From the NCBI GenBank assembly GCA_964251665.1, contig CAXUKO010000022.1:1-64000 (forward strand): a DNA stretch of 64,000 bases, in the 5' to 3' direction. Of the stretch, positions 53,035-61,712 are shown in pieces (within the stretch, counting starts at the first letter, position 1; each line of letters begins with the position of its first letter). This DNA comes from JBBQLG01 sp964251665. Its GTDB lineage: Bacteria; Bacteroidota; Bacteroidia; Cytophagales; Spirosomataceae. A program made the position numbers and the translations under genes. The notes below the pieces were generated by a model that was given only the letters and a program-made list of their open reading frames with translations, ran no database searches and was not told the DNA's origin.

Positions 53035-54147
53035 ATGAACCCGCTTTTGCTCTCGCGCCGAAATTATCTCCAAACCCTGTCGGTAGCTGCCGGCGGGTTA
53101 TTGCTTGACCCTACCACCCTGTTAGCCGGGCAGGTGAGTAAGAGCGGGTCACCCAAAAAACTGGGCGTGGCACTGGTGGGTCTGGGTAACTATAGTACCC
53201 TGCAACTGGGTCCTGCGTTGCAGCAAACGCAGTTGTGCAACCTGACCGGTATTGTGACCGGTTCGCCGGACAAGGCTAAAGTGTGGGCGAACAAGTATAA
53301 TATACCCGCTAAGAATGTCTACAATTACCAGACGTTCGATCAGATTCGTGACAATCCCGACATTGACATTATCTACGTCGTGCTTCCGAATTTCCTGCAC
53401 GCCGAATACACCATCAAAGCGGCTCAAGCCGGTAAGCACGTCATCTGTGAGAAGCCGATGGCTATGAATGCTGCCGAAGCGGAGCAGATGATTGCCGCCT
53501 GCAAAAAAGCGGGGGTGAGCTTATCGGTTGGCTATCGGCTCTACTTTGAACCGCACCATCTCGAAATGCGCCGACTCGCGGCCGAACAGGTGATGGGTAA
53601 AGTTAAAGTGATCGAATCGGGATTGGGGTTTACCGTCCCGGGCCCCAATTCGTGGCGGCTGGACAAGAAAATTGGTGGGGGCGGGGCCATCATGGATTTG
53701 GGTGTATATGCCATTCAGGGTTCCCGACGCACCCTGAACGAAGAGCCAATCAGTGTAACCGCGCAGGCATTTACCTTCGACAAAGTTCATTTTAAAGGCA
53801 TTTATGAGACGGTATTCTGGCAGTTCGAGTTTCCGAGCGGAGCCATAGCCCATTCTTCAACCACGTATTCATCGTATGTAGACCGGCTTTACGCCACCTG
53901 CGAACATGGCTGGTTTAAACTCGAACCGGCGTTCAACGCAACTGGTGCTCAAGGCATTACCAGCGCCGGGCCGATGGTTAGTGCCTCGCCCGCTTTTCAG
54001 CAAATCGCGCAGTTGGACGATTTCGCGCGGTCAGTGCTGGCCAGGGAGCGGCCCGTTGCGTCCGGCGAGGAAGGGCTCAAGGACATGAAACTCATCGGTG
54101 CCATTCTGCAAGCCGCCGATACAGGCCGGAAGGTTAAAATCGGTTGA
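53035..54147 (+). CDS. Gfo/Idh/MocA-family oxidoreductase with Tat signal
   Basis: The ATG at 53035 is chosen since the 14 codons before it are encoded in the inverted repeat; the product is 370 residues. The Tat-type signal has SRRNYLQTLSVAAGG. The Rossmann motif is VALVGLGNYS, followed by the family EKP motif (HVICEKPMA) and a C-terminal GGGAIMDLGVYAIQ. Substrates are typically sugars or cyclitols, with NAD(P) binding. Secretion in a folded state would allow cofactor loading. Confidence 0.9.
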   Translation: MNPLLLSRRNYLQTLSVAAGGLLLDPTTLLAGQVSKSGSPKKLGVALVGLGNYSTLQLGPALQQTQLCNLTGIVTGSPDKAKVWANKYNIPAKNVYNYQTFDQIRDNPDIDIIYVVLPNFLHAEYTIKAAQAGKHVICEKPMAMNAAEAEQMIAACKKAGVSLSVGYRLYFEPHHLEMRRLAAEQVMGKVKVIESGLGFTVPGPNSWRLDKKIGGGGAIMDLGVYAIQGSRRTLNEEPISVTAQAFTFDKVHFKGIYETVFWQFEFPSGAIAHSSTTYSSYVDRLYATCEHGWFKLEPAFNATGAQGITSAGPMVSASPAFQQIAQLDDFARSVLARERPVASGEEGLKDMKLIGAILQAADTGRKVKIG

Positions 54148-54269
54148 CAGCGCGTTAGGTAGTAAACAGCCGCAAATCATCTGTAGAACCGCAAAATTTT
54201 GCGTCTCTTAACCGGTTTTACCGCATGGTTGGGGTTATTGACAAAGGGTGAACGGTACTCTGTTGCCGG

Positions 54270-54725
54270 TTAGTTGATGCGCTGATACCGAAGTGCCAGC
54301 CTACCCTGGATGGGTGAAACATACAGCTCAAGATACGTCCCATTCAACCCGCCAACTGATGCCTTTTGCGGGAATGTGCACGTTGGGCTGGAACACTGTA
54401 CCCAGTCCGTATAAGTAATGATCCCAAGACTACTACAGGACGCATTGATGGGGCAATCGACCGGTTGATAGGTGTAGCGGGTCGGTTGGCAGCAGGCACG
54501 TTGAACCTTTCCGTTTGACCCAAAGTAATTAAGTAATCCATCCTGTCTAAACTCTATGGCAGGTGGCCTAGATTCAAGCGGAAAAAGCAGGGGTTGCCAG
54601 TTGCCCGCCGAATCCAGTAACGCTACCAGTGACCATCGGCCCACAATAGCGGTGTCTACAGAAAGATCTTTTCCACAGGTAGCCAGCAGCAGGGGCAATG
54701 CTAAAAGTAGGAGGTAGCGTTTCAT
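54270..54725 (-). CDS. Lipocalin-like lipoprotein
   Basis: The 151-residue protein has a lipoprotein signal (MKRYLLLLALPLLLATC, Cys17). Its body resembles small Bacteroidota lipocalin-like proteins: IVGRWSLVALLDSAGNWQPL, a hydrophobic strand (AIEFRQDGLLNYFGSNGKV) and a C-terminal YLELYVSPIQGRLALRYQRI. Several Cys pairs suggest disulfides. Location is the outer membrane or periplasmic leaflet. No operon partner is close. Confidence 0.7.
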   Translation of the reverse strand: MKRYLLLLALPLLLATCGKDLSVDTAIVGRWSLVALLDSAGNWQPLLFPLESRPPAIEFRQDGLLNYFGSNGKVQRACCQPTRYTYQPVDCPINASCSSLGIITYTDWVQCSSPTCTFPQKASVGGLNGTYLELYVSPIQGRLALRYQRIN

Positions 54726-54924
54726 CAGAGTCGGCTTTCAGGCAATGACCCGGTTTGTGACAGAAGCGTTGGAGATGATGCCATAACCGACCGTTTTTTT
54801 CTTTTCCCGCTTACTTTGGCGAGGTGATTTCAAGCTTGGTTAATTGTATTTTAATCAGATATTATAGTGTATTTAATCAGTGGCTTTTGGTCGACGTGTA
54901 CCTTTCATACAAAAACGATGAGTT

Positions 54925-55593
54925 ATGAAAGCACTGGTTCTACTCCTGTTTGTTGTACCGCTCAGCGTGTTGGCACAGACCGATACAACACTCCTGCCGC
55001 CCTTAGCCACGTTTCGCGCCGATACGCTCAAACCAATTGACATTCGGGAGATCCCCTATCATTATACTGTTAAAGGAAGCTTTCGTACTGGTATTATTCG
55101 TATCTACAGCTACGACGGTATAGACGTGAGCAAGCCGGACGAAACGCTGGCTCCAACCATTCTGGCCATCCACAATCCTGACGCTGATCAGGAGATTGCG
55201 ACTATTCGGTTGGGTACGCGAAAGCAAAAAACGGCGAATGCCTGGCTGATAGCCTTGGAATCGGCTGGTGTCACCGCAATTATCGTGTCGGCTATGCAGG
55301 CATCAGCCTATAAACAGGCAATGAACACTAAAATCAGTAATAACTACACTATGCCGGGTAAGATAACGACTGTCGATCGGCCTACTGGTATTGGTTTCGG
55401 GATCACCGGCTTGGGGTTAATGGGATCTGGCTTAATTGTCTTTCTTTCGAGTCTGAATTATACCAATCAGGGAGACCATTTTCACCGCGCGGTGCAGTTT
55501 TATAACCGCGCCCTGAGCCGTAAAATCTCGTGGCGGCTCGAGCCATACTCCTTATTTGGGCAGTCAGGGCTGACGTTGCGCGGGCGGTTTTGA
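54925..55593 (+). CDS. Hypothetical exported membrane protein
   Basis: The 222-residue protein has a signal peptide (MKALVLLLFVVPLSVLAQ), a mixed soluble part, and two hydrophobic helices (TANAWLIALESAGVTAIIVSAM and GIGFGITGLGLMGSGLIVFLSSL). The function is unknown. The end (SLFGQSGLTLRGRF) resembles a membrane-inserting strand. It lies about 110 bp upstream of icd on the same strand. Confidence 0.55.
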   Translation: MKALVLLLFVVPLSVLAQTDTTLLPPLATFRADTLKPIDIREIPYHYTVKGSFRTGIIRIYSYDGIDVSKPDETLAPTILAIHNPDADQEIATIRLGTRKQKTANAWLIALESAGVTAIIVSAMQASAYKQAMNTKISNNYTMPGKITTVDRPTGIGFGITGLGLMGSGLIVFLSSLNYTNQGDHFHRAVQFYNRALSRKISWRLEPYSLFGQSGLTLRGRF

Positions 55594-55638
55594 GCAGGTT
55601 ATAGTCCATACAGTCGGGTTGTTTCGACCGTTCGGCAT

Positions 55639-55653
55639 TTTGCGTACTTTTAC
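55639..55653 (+). promoter_or_regulatory. Candidate promoter of icd
   Basis: TTTGCGTACTTTTAC lies about 50 bp upstream of the icd start. The core TACTTTTAC resembles the Bacteroidota -7 element. It shares the 13 bases TGCGTACTTTTAC with the candidate upstream of the helicase at 5241-5254. A TTGTTTCGACC segment about 20 bp upstream could be the -33 element. Confidence 0.45.
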
Positions 55654-55702
55654 CGGCTAATTCAAGTAGTCCGTTCCAATCTTATTTCATAATCCCAGTC
55701 CA

Positions 55703-56923
55703 ATGGAAAAAATTAAAGTAGCTAACCCGGTTGTCGAACTGGATGGCGACGAAATGACCCGAATCATCTGGAAGTTCATTAAGGACAAGCTGATTCTTCC
55801 TTACGTTGAGGTAGACATTAAATATTATGATCTCGGCATCGAATACCGCGATGAAACCAACGATCAGGTAACCATCGACGCGGCCAATGCCATCCGCGAA
55901 TACGGTGTCGGCATTAAATGCGCTACCATCACACCCGACGAAGACCGGGTGAAGGAGTTTAACCTGAAGCAAATGTGGAAGTCGCCCAACGGCACGATCC
56001 GCAATATTCTGGATGGTACCGTTTTCCGCGAGCCTATCGTGATGCAGAACGTACCGCGCTTAGTAACGAACTGGACAGCCCCGATCATCATCGGCCGCCA
56101 TGCCTTTGGCGATCAGTACCGCGCTACGGATTTCGTGGTACCCGGTCCCGGTAAACTGACGATGAAGTTTGAAGGTGAAGACGGTTCCGTGCAGGAGTTC
56201 GATGTTTATCAGTTCAAAGGCGGTGGCGTGGCGATGGGCATGTACAACGTCGATGAGTCGATCCGTGGTTTTGCGCGGGCCTGCTTCAACGTAGCGATGG
56301 ATAAAAACTGGCCGCTGTATTTATCGACCAAGAATACTATCCTGAAAAAATACGACGGTCGGTTCAAGGATATCTTCCAGGAGATTTACGACGCCGAATA
56401 CGCCGGTAAAGTGGCCTACGAACACCGCCTGATCGACGACATGGTGGCCTCCGCCCTGAAATGGAACGGTAACTTCGTCTGGGCCTGTAAAAACTACGAT
56501 GGCGACGTTCAGTCGGATACCGTAGCGCAGGGCTTTGGTTCGCTGGGTCTGATGACGTCGGTGCTGGTGACGCCTGATGGCAAAACGATGGAAGCCGAAG
56601 CGGCTCACGGCACGGTAACGCGTCACTACCGCGAGTATCAGAAAGGCAACAAAACCAGCACGAACCCAATCGCGTCAATCTACGCCTGGACGCGTGGTCT
56701 GGCGTTCCGTGGTAAACTGGACGACAACCAGCCCCTGATCGACTTCGTCAATGCGCTGGAAGCCGTGTGCGTTGAAACCGTCGAAAGCGGTAAAATGACC
56801 AAAGACCTGGCTTTGTCTGTCTATCCTCAGGGCACGAAACTGACGGCTGGTGAGCACTACATGAACACCGAAGACTTCCTGGACGCCTTGGATCAGAACC
56901 TACAGGCCAAGTTGTCCGCTTGA
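55703..56923 (+). CDS. icd: NADP-dependent isocitrate dehydrogenase (eukaryote-like)
   Basis: The 406-residue protein is the homodimeric NADP-IDH of the eukaryotic subfamily: VELDGDEMTRIIW, CATITPDEDRVKEFNLKQMWKSPNGTIRN (substrate-binding Ser/Asn/Arg), YKFMDIF-type lineage residues replaced by GGGVAMGMYNVDES, and a C-terminal EAEAAHGTVTRHY. It converts isocitrate to 2-oxoglutarate in the TCA cycle. The length and motifs fit Bacteroidota IDH. A strong terminator follows. Confidence 0.95.
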   Translation: MEKIKVANPVVELDGDEMTRIIWKFIKDKLILPYVEVDIKYYDLGIEYRDETNDQVTIDAANAIREYGVGIKCATITPDEDRVKEFNLKQMWKSPNGTIRNILDGTVFREPIVMQNVPRLVTNWTAPIIIGRHAFGDQYRATDFVVPGPGKLTMKFEGEDGSVQEFDVYQFKGGGVAMGMYNVDESIRGFARACFNVAMDKNWPLYLSTKNTILKKYDGRFKDIFQEIYDAEYAGKVAYEHRLIDDMVASALKWNGNFVWACKNYDGDVQSDTVAQGFGSLGLMTSVLVTPDGKTMEAEAAHGTVTRHYREYQKGNKTSTNPIASIYAWTRGLAFRGKLDDNQPLIDFVNALEAVCVETVESGKMTKDLALSVYPQGTKLTAGEHYMNTEDFLDALDQNLQAKLSA

Positions 56924-56942
56924 GGAGCTATTTAAACTGACG

Positions 56943-56982
56943 AAGCCCCGTGAGGACTGATAAATCCTTACGGGGCTTTTTT
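56943..56982 (+). terminator. Rho-independent terminator after icd
   Basis: AAGCCCCGTGAGGA and TCCTTACGGGGCTT form a 14-base stem with one mismatch and an 8-base loop, followed by TTTTTT. This is the clearest classical terminator in the window. It separates icd from the Dabb gene. Confidence 0.9.
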
Positions 56983-57019
56983 GTAAACTCGCATCGTCTT
57001 TATCCTAAATTCTTCTCTG

Positions 57020-57424
57020 ATGAAAATCCTGCTCACAACCCTGTGCCTGACGCTGGCTTTGGCCGCTGCATCACCCTATGCCAGTGCCCGGCCTCCCGGT
57101 AAAAAGATGAAATCGACTATGGTACAACACATTGTCCTGTTTAAATTTAAGCCTGAAACAACGCCGGAGAAAGTGGCCGAAATTGTGGCCGCCTTTGAAG
57201 CCTTACCATCAAAAATCAAGGAGATCAAAGATTTCAAGTGGGGCACTAACAACAGCCCAGAAAATCTGAACAAAGGCCTGACGCACGCCTTCATTCTAAC
57301 CTTTGATAATGAGAAAGACCGCGATGCTTACCTGCCGCACCCGGCTCACAAAGCGTTTGGCGGAATCGTTGGCGCGTGGCTCGCAGATGTGACAGTGGTT
57401 GATTTTACAAACCAGGCGAAATAA
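57020..57424 (+). CDS. Exported Dabb-domain (stress-responsive barrel) protein
   Basis: The 134-residue precursor has a signal peptide (MKILLTTLCLTLALAAASPYASA). The mature part matches the stress-responsive A/B-barrel (Dabb) domain: MVQHIVLFKFKPETTPEKVAEIVAAFEALPSKIKEI, then HAFILTFDNEKDRDAYLPHPAHKAF. Members form dimeric barrels of uncertain role. It is single and flanked by terminators. Confidence 0.88.
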   Translation: MKILLTTLCLTLALAAASPYASARPPGKKMKSTMVQHIVLFKFKPETTPEKVAEIVAAFEALPSKIKEIKDFKWGTNNSPENLNKGLTHAFILTFDNEKDRDAYLPHPAHKAFGGIVGAWLADVTVVDFTNQAK

Positions 57425-57522
57425 CTATAGAGGAGGGTACAAGGTCCTGCACTAAAAGAGATTTTGCGTTGCAAATCTTTCGTCAACGAAAAGTCTATAC
57501 GTATGGGCGGGGCATAAAGCAC

Positions 57523-57550
57523 AAACCCCGGCTTGCGAAGGCCGGGGTTT
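57523..57550. terminator. GC-rich hairpin after Dabb
   Basis: AAACCCCGGC (57523-57532) and GCCGGGGTTT (57541-57550) form a 10-bp perfect stem with an 8-base loop. The hairpin is about 100 bp after the Dabb stop. No strong U-tract follows on either strand. Confidence 0.55.
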
Positions 57551-57578
57551 GAGAAGCAAACAAATGAAACTAAATTGT

Positions 57579-57615
57579 CGGGTCGATCATCTGCTTCCAA
57601 CAGATGATCGACCCG
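57579..57615. repeat. 15-bp perfect inverted repeat upstream of a small ORF
   Basis: CGGGTCGATCATCTG (57579-57593) and its reverse complement (57601-57615) enclose a 7-base loop. A further small hairpin, GTGC-TGCGGAGC-GCAC, follows immediately. This lies about 50 bp before the 46-codon ORF at 57668. It might be an operator or RNA structure. Confidence 0.6.
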
Positions 57616-57667
57616 TTGTCGTGCTGCGGAGCGCACGGATTTGATCACACTCAAAACATATATAGCT

Positions 57668-57808
57668 ATGTCGAGAGGACCAAAAGGGAGTTTAGAACAG
57701 CGAATTCTAAAAGCCCTTAAAAAATACCAGCCAGCCATCTCTACGATTGGTACGCTGGTACGGACTTTCTTTTCAGTTCTGATGTCTCACCATCAGGGCG
57801 ACAAGTAG
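57668..57808 (+). CDS. Possible 46-residue small protein
   Basis: ATG at 57668 opens 46 codons: MSRGPKGSLEQRILKALKKY, then QPAISTIGTLVRTFFSVLMS and a short HHQGDK tail. It has a basic N-terminal helix followed by a hydrophobic one, like small membrane-active or toxin-like peptides. It sits between two hairpins, one upstream (57579-57615) and one immediately downstream (57821-57851). No ribosome site was seen and no homologue recognised. Confidence 0.35.
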   Translation: MSRGPKGSLEQRILKALKKYQPAISTIGTLVRTFFSVLMSHHQGDK

Positions 57809-57820
57809 TCCTCGCAAACG

Positions 57821-57851
57821 ATAACCCTCTGTCTCGTTGACAGGGGGTTAT
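57821..57851 (+). terminator. Hairpin after the 46-codon ORF
   Basis: ATAACCCTCTGTC (57821-57833) pairs with GACAGGGGGTTAT (57839-57851) with one mismatch. TTTG follows. It would end a transcript of the small ORF. Confidence 0.5.
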
Positions 57852-58183
57852 TTGATCTCATTTGAAATCATTTGCAAACATAGTACAACTACATGACAAT
57901 TATATAACCATTATAAGTCCGGTAAAAAATAAATTTGACGAATTGTTTGCTTATTAAAGATAGACTAAAATCCGACAAACAAGCCCTCTAATCAAGATGT
58001 AACGCTTCCTACGCTATAGCTGATTTTGTCTGAAATGAACTGTTTGTATTTCTGTTTTCTAACAGCGCATTAATTAACTTTGATCAAGTTGATCTTAAAA
58101 ACAAAGATTGATTTGGCCGTAACCATTGACAGATTAAATAGGTATACGAAACCATAAATGTTCATAGCTGGTTGTCAACAGAC

Positions 58184-58765
58184 TTAAATTTCCAGCACCT
58201 CGGCCACATTCATCTCAAAACCGATCAGCACGTCTTCGCCGGAGAGCGTTTCAGTGAAGGGTTTGGTTTCCGGTTCGCGGTCTGGGTAGTAAATAGTAGT
58301 TGTCTGGGTTTGTGGATCAACTAACCAGCCCAGCCGAACGCCGTTTTTGAGCCATTTTTCCATTTTCTCCTGTAATTCCCTTAGGCTGTCAGATTCTGAT
58401 CTAAGTTCAATGACAAAATCGGGACAGACATGGGCAAATTTCTTTCGGTCTTCGGGCGTAACCGTTGCCAGTCGCTCGTTGCTAACCCACCCCACATCCG
58501 GTGCCCGCATTGACGTGTCGGGCAGTATATAGCCGCCGTTGGAGTCGGAGACACGACCCGTTTTAGTCTGTCGGTTCCAAGTCCAGACGAGGCCGAACAA
58601 ATCACCATTTCTATAACTTCCTGCAAATCCGGTGGGTGGTGCTATTAATAGCTGTCCGTTTTCGTCGCGTTCGATGTTCAGCTCGGGATTGGCCACGCAG
58701 AACGCGTACAACTCATCGTCGGAGAAGGCATCGAAATGCCGGGGTATTTTGAGAATCAGTGACAT
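58184..58765 (-). CDS. Uma2-family PD-(D/E)XK endonuclease-like protein
   Basis: The 193-residue protein matches Uma2 (DUF820): FDAFSDDELYAFCVANPELNIERDENGQLLIAPPTGFAGSYRN, SMRAPDVGWV (catalytic Asp), CPDFVIELRSESDSL (Glu motif), and WLVDPQTQTTTIYYP. These are numerous in Bacteroidota and cyanobacteria and probably nucleases, but rarely characterised. Stands alone. Confidence 0.88.
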   Translation of the reverse strand: MSLILKIPRHFDAFSDDELYAFCVANPELNIERDENGQLLIAPPTGFAGSYRNGDLFGLVWTWNRQTKTGRVSDSNGGYILPDTSMRAPDVGWVSNERLATVTPEDRKKFAHVCPDFVIELRSESDSLRELQEKMEKWLKNGVRLGWLVDPQTQTTTIYYPDREPETKPFTETLSGEDVLIGFEMNVAEVLEI

Positions 58766-58808
58766 GGCGCATTAAGTTGTTGAGTTCAATATACGACTTC
58801 CCGACAGA

Positions 58809-59582
58809 TTAAACGAAACCGGCCAGCAACGGTTTTCCGGCCAGCGCCTGCACCAGCAACGCAACGGCGAGCAGCAGGTACGCGACGCCAAGACTAATGA
58901 CGTAGGCCGGTTGCCAACCCACAAAGTAGCCAAACAGGGGCAAGACCTGCAACGCGTGCATCCCCACAAAATGGGCTACCCGCAGGTCGCCGTTACGGGT
59001 CGACCAGTTGGTGCCTAACAGGCCCGGTCCGCCATCGGCCGCGCCGACAGTATGGCTCAGCCGACCCGCCATCAGTCCGCCCTCAAACGCGAAGATTACG
59101 AAAAGTAAAATACCCAGCCGGATGCCCCAGAGATACGACACCGGAACAGCCAGCGTTGGCGCGGTGAAAAACAACACACCGATGTAGCCTGTCCAGAGGG
59201 TCAGGACCGTAATGGCTACGCCCATCAGGGAGAACAGGAGCGCATCGGTGGGCGCCGTCACGTTAAAGTGTGATAGTTTCCCCTGCGACGCCTGACCGAT
59301 GATGACCGCCAGTTCAAAACCCATCACGATCACGACCATCCAGGCATAGGCGGCTTGGGTGGCAGGTCGATTCAGAAGGGGCAGGAAACAGGCCATTGTC
59401 CAGACGAAAAGCCAGATGGAGACGCAGAACTTGGCGGGTTTGATAAAAGCGTTGATACCCATCACCTGCCGCGCCGTGGTGAGCGATAACCCCAGGCACA
59501 GCGCGCCACCGACCAGACACGCCAGCCCGAACCAAAAAAGAACCGCATCCTGGTTTTTGAGAAAAATGAGCAGCGCCTTCAT
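58809..59582 (-). CDS. Multi-pass membrane protein of unknown function
   Basis: The 257-residue protein has about seven or eight hydrophobic helices (AVLFWFGLACLVGGALCLGL, ICVSIWLFVWTMACFLPLLN-type segments, AYAWMVVIVMGFELAVIIG, and more). A conserved-looking FVGMHALQVLPLFGYFVGW segment lies near the C-terminus. No transporter motif is obvious. The start lies 4 bp downstream of the dipeptidase stop, so they are likely one operon. Confidence 0.65.
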   Translation of the reverse strand: MKALLIFLKNQDAVLFWFGLACLVGGALCLGLSLTTARQVMGINAFIKPAKFCVSIWLFVWTMACFLPLLNRPATQAAYAWMVVIVMGFELAVIIGQASQGKLSHFNVTAPTDALLFSLMGVAITVLTLWTGYIGVLFFTAPTLAVPVSYLWGIRLGILLFVIFAFEGGLMAGRLSHTVGAADGGPGLLGTNWSTRNGDLRVAHFVGMHALQVLPLFGYFVGWQPAYVISLGVAYLLLAVALLVQALAGKPLLAGFV

Positions 59583-59586
59583 GGGG

Positions 59587-60798
59587 TTAGTTGGTAGTTA
59601 CCTTCGCCTGACCCAATACCCGAAGCAAATTACCACCCCAAATTTTAGCCAGATCCGCTTCCGAATAACCCCGGCGCAGGAGTTCAACCGTCAGGTTTTC
59701 GATCTGACTCACATCTTCCAGTCCGTTGACACCACCGCCCCCGTCGAAATCAGAGCCGATGCCTACGTGATCGATGCCGACGAGTTTAACGATGTAATCG
59801 ATATGGTTGGCTATGTCTGCCAGACTGGCCCGTTCCGGCGCGTAGACCTTTGCCAGCGAGTCGCTTTCGGCGGTGAGTTTGGCTTCCATTTCCGGCGTCA
59901 CTACTTTACCTACGCGCGCCATGCGAACTTTAGTTTTAGCAGCCCGGAAAGCATCTGAGGGCTTCTTGAGGTAGTCGCTCACAAAGTTTACCTGCACCAC
60001 GCCCCCCTTGGCGGCAATGGCTTTGATCATGTCGTCGGTCATATTACGTGGAAAATCGCAGAGTGCGCGGGCGTTGGAATGCGACGCAATAACGGGCGCT
60101 TTCGACAGGGCGAGTGCATCGTAAAACGTTTTGTCAGCTACGTGCGACACGTCGATCAGGATACCCAGCCGGTTCATTTCGGGTACGACTTTCTTACCGA
60201 AATCACTCAGTCCGCCATACAATGGACCGTCGGGATCGGTAGACGAGTCGCCGATGAGGTTGTTGGCGAAGTGGGTCAGGGTGATGTAGCGTGCACCCAG
60301 ATCGTAGTACGTTTTTAGCAATGACAGATCATCACCGACCGGGTAGCCGTTTTCCATGCCAATAAAAACGGCTCGTTTGCCCGCTTTCTGGATGCGGTAG
60401 GCATCGGCCGGCGTCGTAGCCAGTTCGGCCTGATCGGGATATTTTTTTAATGCCTGATGAATCAGATCAAACTGGTTCAGGGCATTGCGTTTGGCTTCGG
60501 CATGGCCTTCGGGCGTGCGGGGTCCCTGCGAGGTATAGACCGCAAAAAACATGGCATCCATACCGCCCTGTTTCATACGGGGAAAGTCGATCTGCGACGC
60601 ATCACGTTTGGTATCATGTGCCACACCGACGTCGAAACCGGGTTTCTGCATCATGATCGGCGCGTCGGCATGGGTATCGAGACAGAGAATACGCTGGTGA
60701 ATCTTGTGGGCTTTCTTAGCCAGTTTATCGTCGTCGACAGGCGGGTGGCTAACGACGGAACTAAGCGAAAGCAACGCTGGAAAGAGGAGATGGAGCAT
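59587..60798 (-). CDS. Membrane dipeptidase (M19 family)
   Basis: The 403-residue precursor has a signal peptide (MLHLLFPALLSLSSVVSH). Zinc ligands of M19 are visible: HxD in LDTHADAP, FIGMENGYP, the LTHFANN and IDVSHVADKTFYDAL His residues, and GIGSDFDGGGG (Asp). It would hydrolyse dipeptides, possibly D-amino acid containing. The neighbouring membrane protein gene follows by 4 bp. Confidence 0.93.
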   Translation of the reverse strand: MLHLLFPALLSLSSVVSHPPVDDDKLAKKAHKIHQRILCLDTHADAPIMMQKPGFDVGVAHDTKRDASQIDFPRMKQGGMDAMFFAVYTSQGPRTPEGHAEAKRNALNQFDLIHQALKKYPDQAELATTPADAYRIQKAGKRAVFIGMENGYPVGDDLSLLKTYYDLGARYITLTHFANNLIGDSSTDPDGPLYGGLSDFGKKVVPEMNRLGILIDVSHVADKTFYDALALSKAPVIASHSNARALCDFPRNMTDDMIKAIAAKGGVVQVNFVSDYLKKPSDAFRAAKTKVRMARVGKVVTPEMEAKLTAESDSLAKVYAPERASLADIANHIDYIVKLVGIDHVGIGSDFDGGGGVNGLEDVSQIENLTVELLRRGYSEADLAKIWGGNLLRVLGQAKVTTN

Positions 60799-60907
60799 AA
60801 CGGATCAGGTTGTTGGCAAAACGACATTGATTTGAAAACTACGCATTGCCCGCCGGAAAGCCAAACTTTCGCGCCAAACGTGCTGTTGTGCTGTCATTGA
60901 GCGAATT

Positions 60908-60969
60908 GGTGAATGAGTGATTGAGTGAATCCATCGGAACCAATCCATTCACTCAATCACTCATTCACC
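60908..60969. repeat. Long inverted repeat upstream of menG
   Basis: Arms 60908-60930 and 60947-60969 are perfect 23-bp inverted repeats (motif GAATGAGTGATTGAGTGAAT), loop 16 bases. A further direct copy of the AATCACTCATTCACC part lies at 60971-60985, immediately before the ATG at 60987. A hairpin here could affect menG translation, or it is a repeat element. Confidence 0.75.
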
Positions 60970-60986
60970 CAATCACTCATTCACCA

Positions 60987-61712
60987 ATGCCCGTCGTTCC
61001 TTACAAAGATAAAGATACCTCCAAGCGCGAGCAGGTTGCCGAAATGTTCGACAATATCTCGCCTAAATATGACCTGCTCAACCACGTGCTCAGTGGCGGT
61101 ATCGACATTCTCTGGCGCAAAAAAGCCATCCGGCAACTCCGGCCTTTTGCCCCTAAAACTATCCTTGATATTGCCACCGGTACCGGTGACTTTGCCATTG
61201 AAGCCCTCGCCCTGAAGCCCGAAAAGGTGATTGGCGTGGATATTTCCGAAGGGATGCTCAGCTTCGGGCGGCAGAAGATGAAGGAACGCAAACTGGACCA
61301 CATCATCGAATTACGGTCGGGGGATTCGGAGCGATTACCGTTTAAAGACAATGATTTCGATGCTGTCATCGTTTCGTTTGGTGTGCGCAACTTCGAGAAT
61401 CTGCTGGCCGGTCTGACCGACATGCACCGCGTTACCCGGTCCGGCGGGGCCTGTGTTGTGCTGGAATTCTCGAATCCGCGCCAATTTCCCTTTAAACAAC
61501 TCTACGGCTTCTATTCCAAAGCAATTCTGCCCTTGATTGGCCGGATGGTCAGCAAAGACGCATCGGCGTATACGTACCTGCCCGAATCGGTGCAGGCGTT
61601 CCCGGATGGGCCGGATTTTCTGAAGATTTTTGAAGCGGCTGGTTTTACCAACACCAAATGGATACCGTTAACCTTCGGCGTGGCGTCGATTTACATCGGG
61701 CAAAAGCGATAG
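60987..61712 (+). CDS. menG: Demethylmenaquinone methyltransferase
   Basis: The ATG at 60987 is chosen; the 22 codons before it lie in the inverted repeat. The 241-residue protein is a class I methyltransferase: AEMFDNISPKYDLLNHVLSGGIDILWRKKAI and SAM motif ILDIATGTGDFAIEAL are typical of UbiE/MenG, with FGVRNFENLLAGLTDMHRV and the C-terminal KDASAYTYLPESVQAFP. It makes menaquinone from demethylmenaquinone. The next gene overlaps its 3' end. Confidence 0.95.
   Translation: MPVVPYKDKDTSKREQVAEMFDNISPKYDLLNHVLSGGIDILWRKKAIRQLRPFAPKTILDIATGTGDFAIEALALKPEKVIGVDISEGMLSFGRQKMKERKLDHIIELRSGDSERLPFKDNDFDAVIVSFGVRNFENLLAGLTDMHRVTRSGGACVVLEFSNPRQFPFKQLYGFYSKAILPLIGRMVSKDASAYTYLPESVQAFPDGPDFLKIFEAAGFTNTKWIPLTFGVASIYIGQKR

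Larger units (their letters stand above)
57425..58183. other. Hairpin-rich intergenic region
   Basis: This 759-bp stretch separates Dabb from Uma2. It holds hairpins at 57523-57550, 57579-57615 and 57821-57851 and a 46-codon plus-strand ORF (57668-57808). The rest (57852-58183) is AT-rich without recognised elements. Confidence 0.6.
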
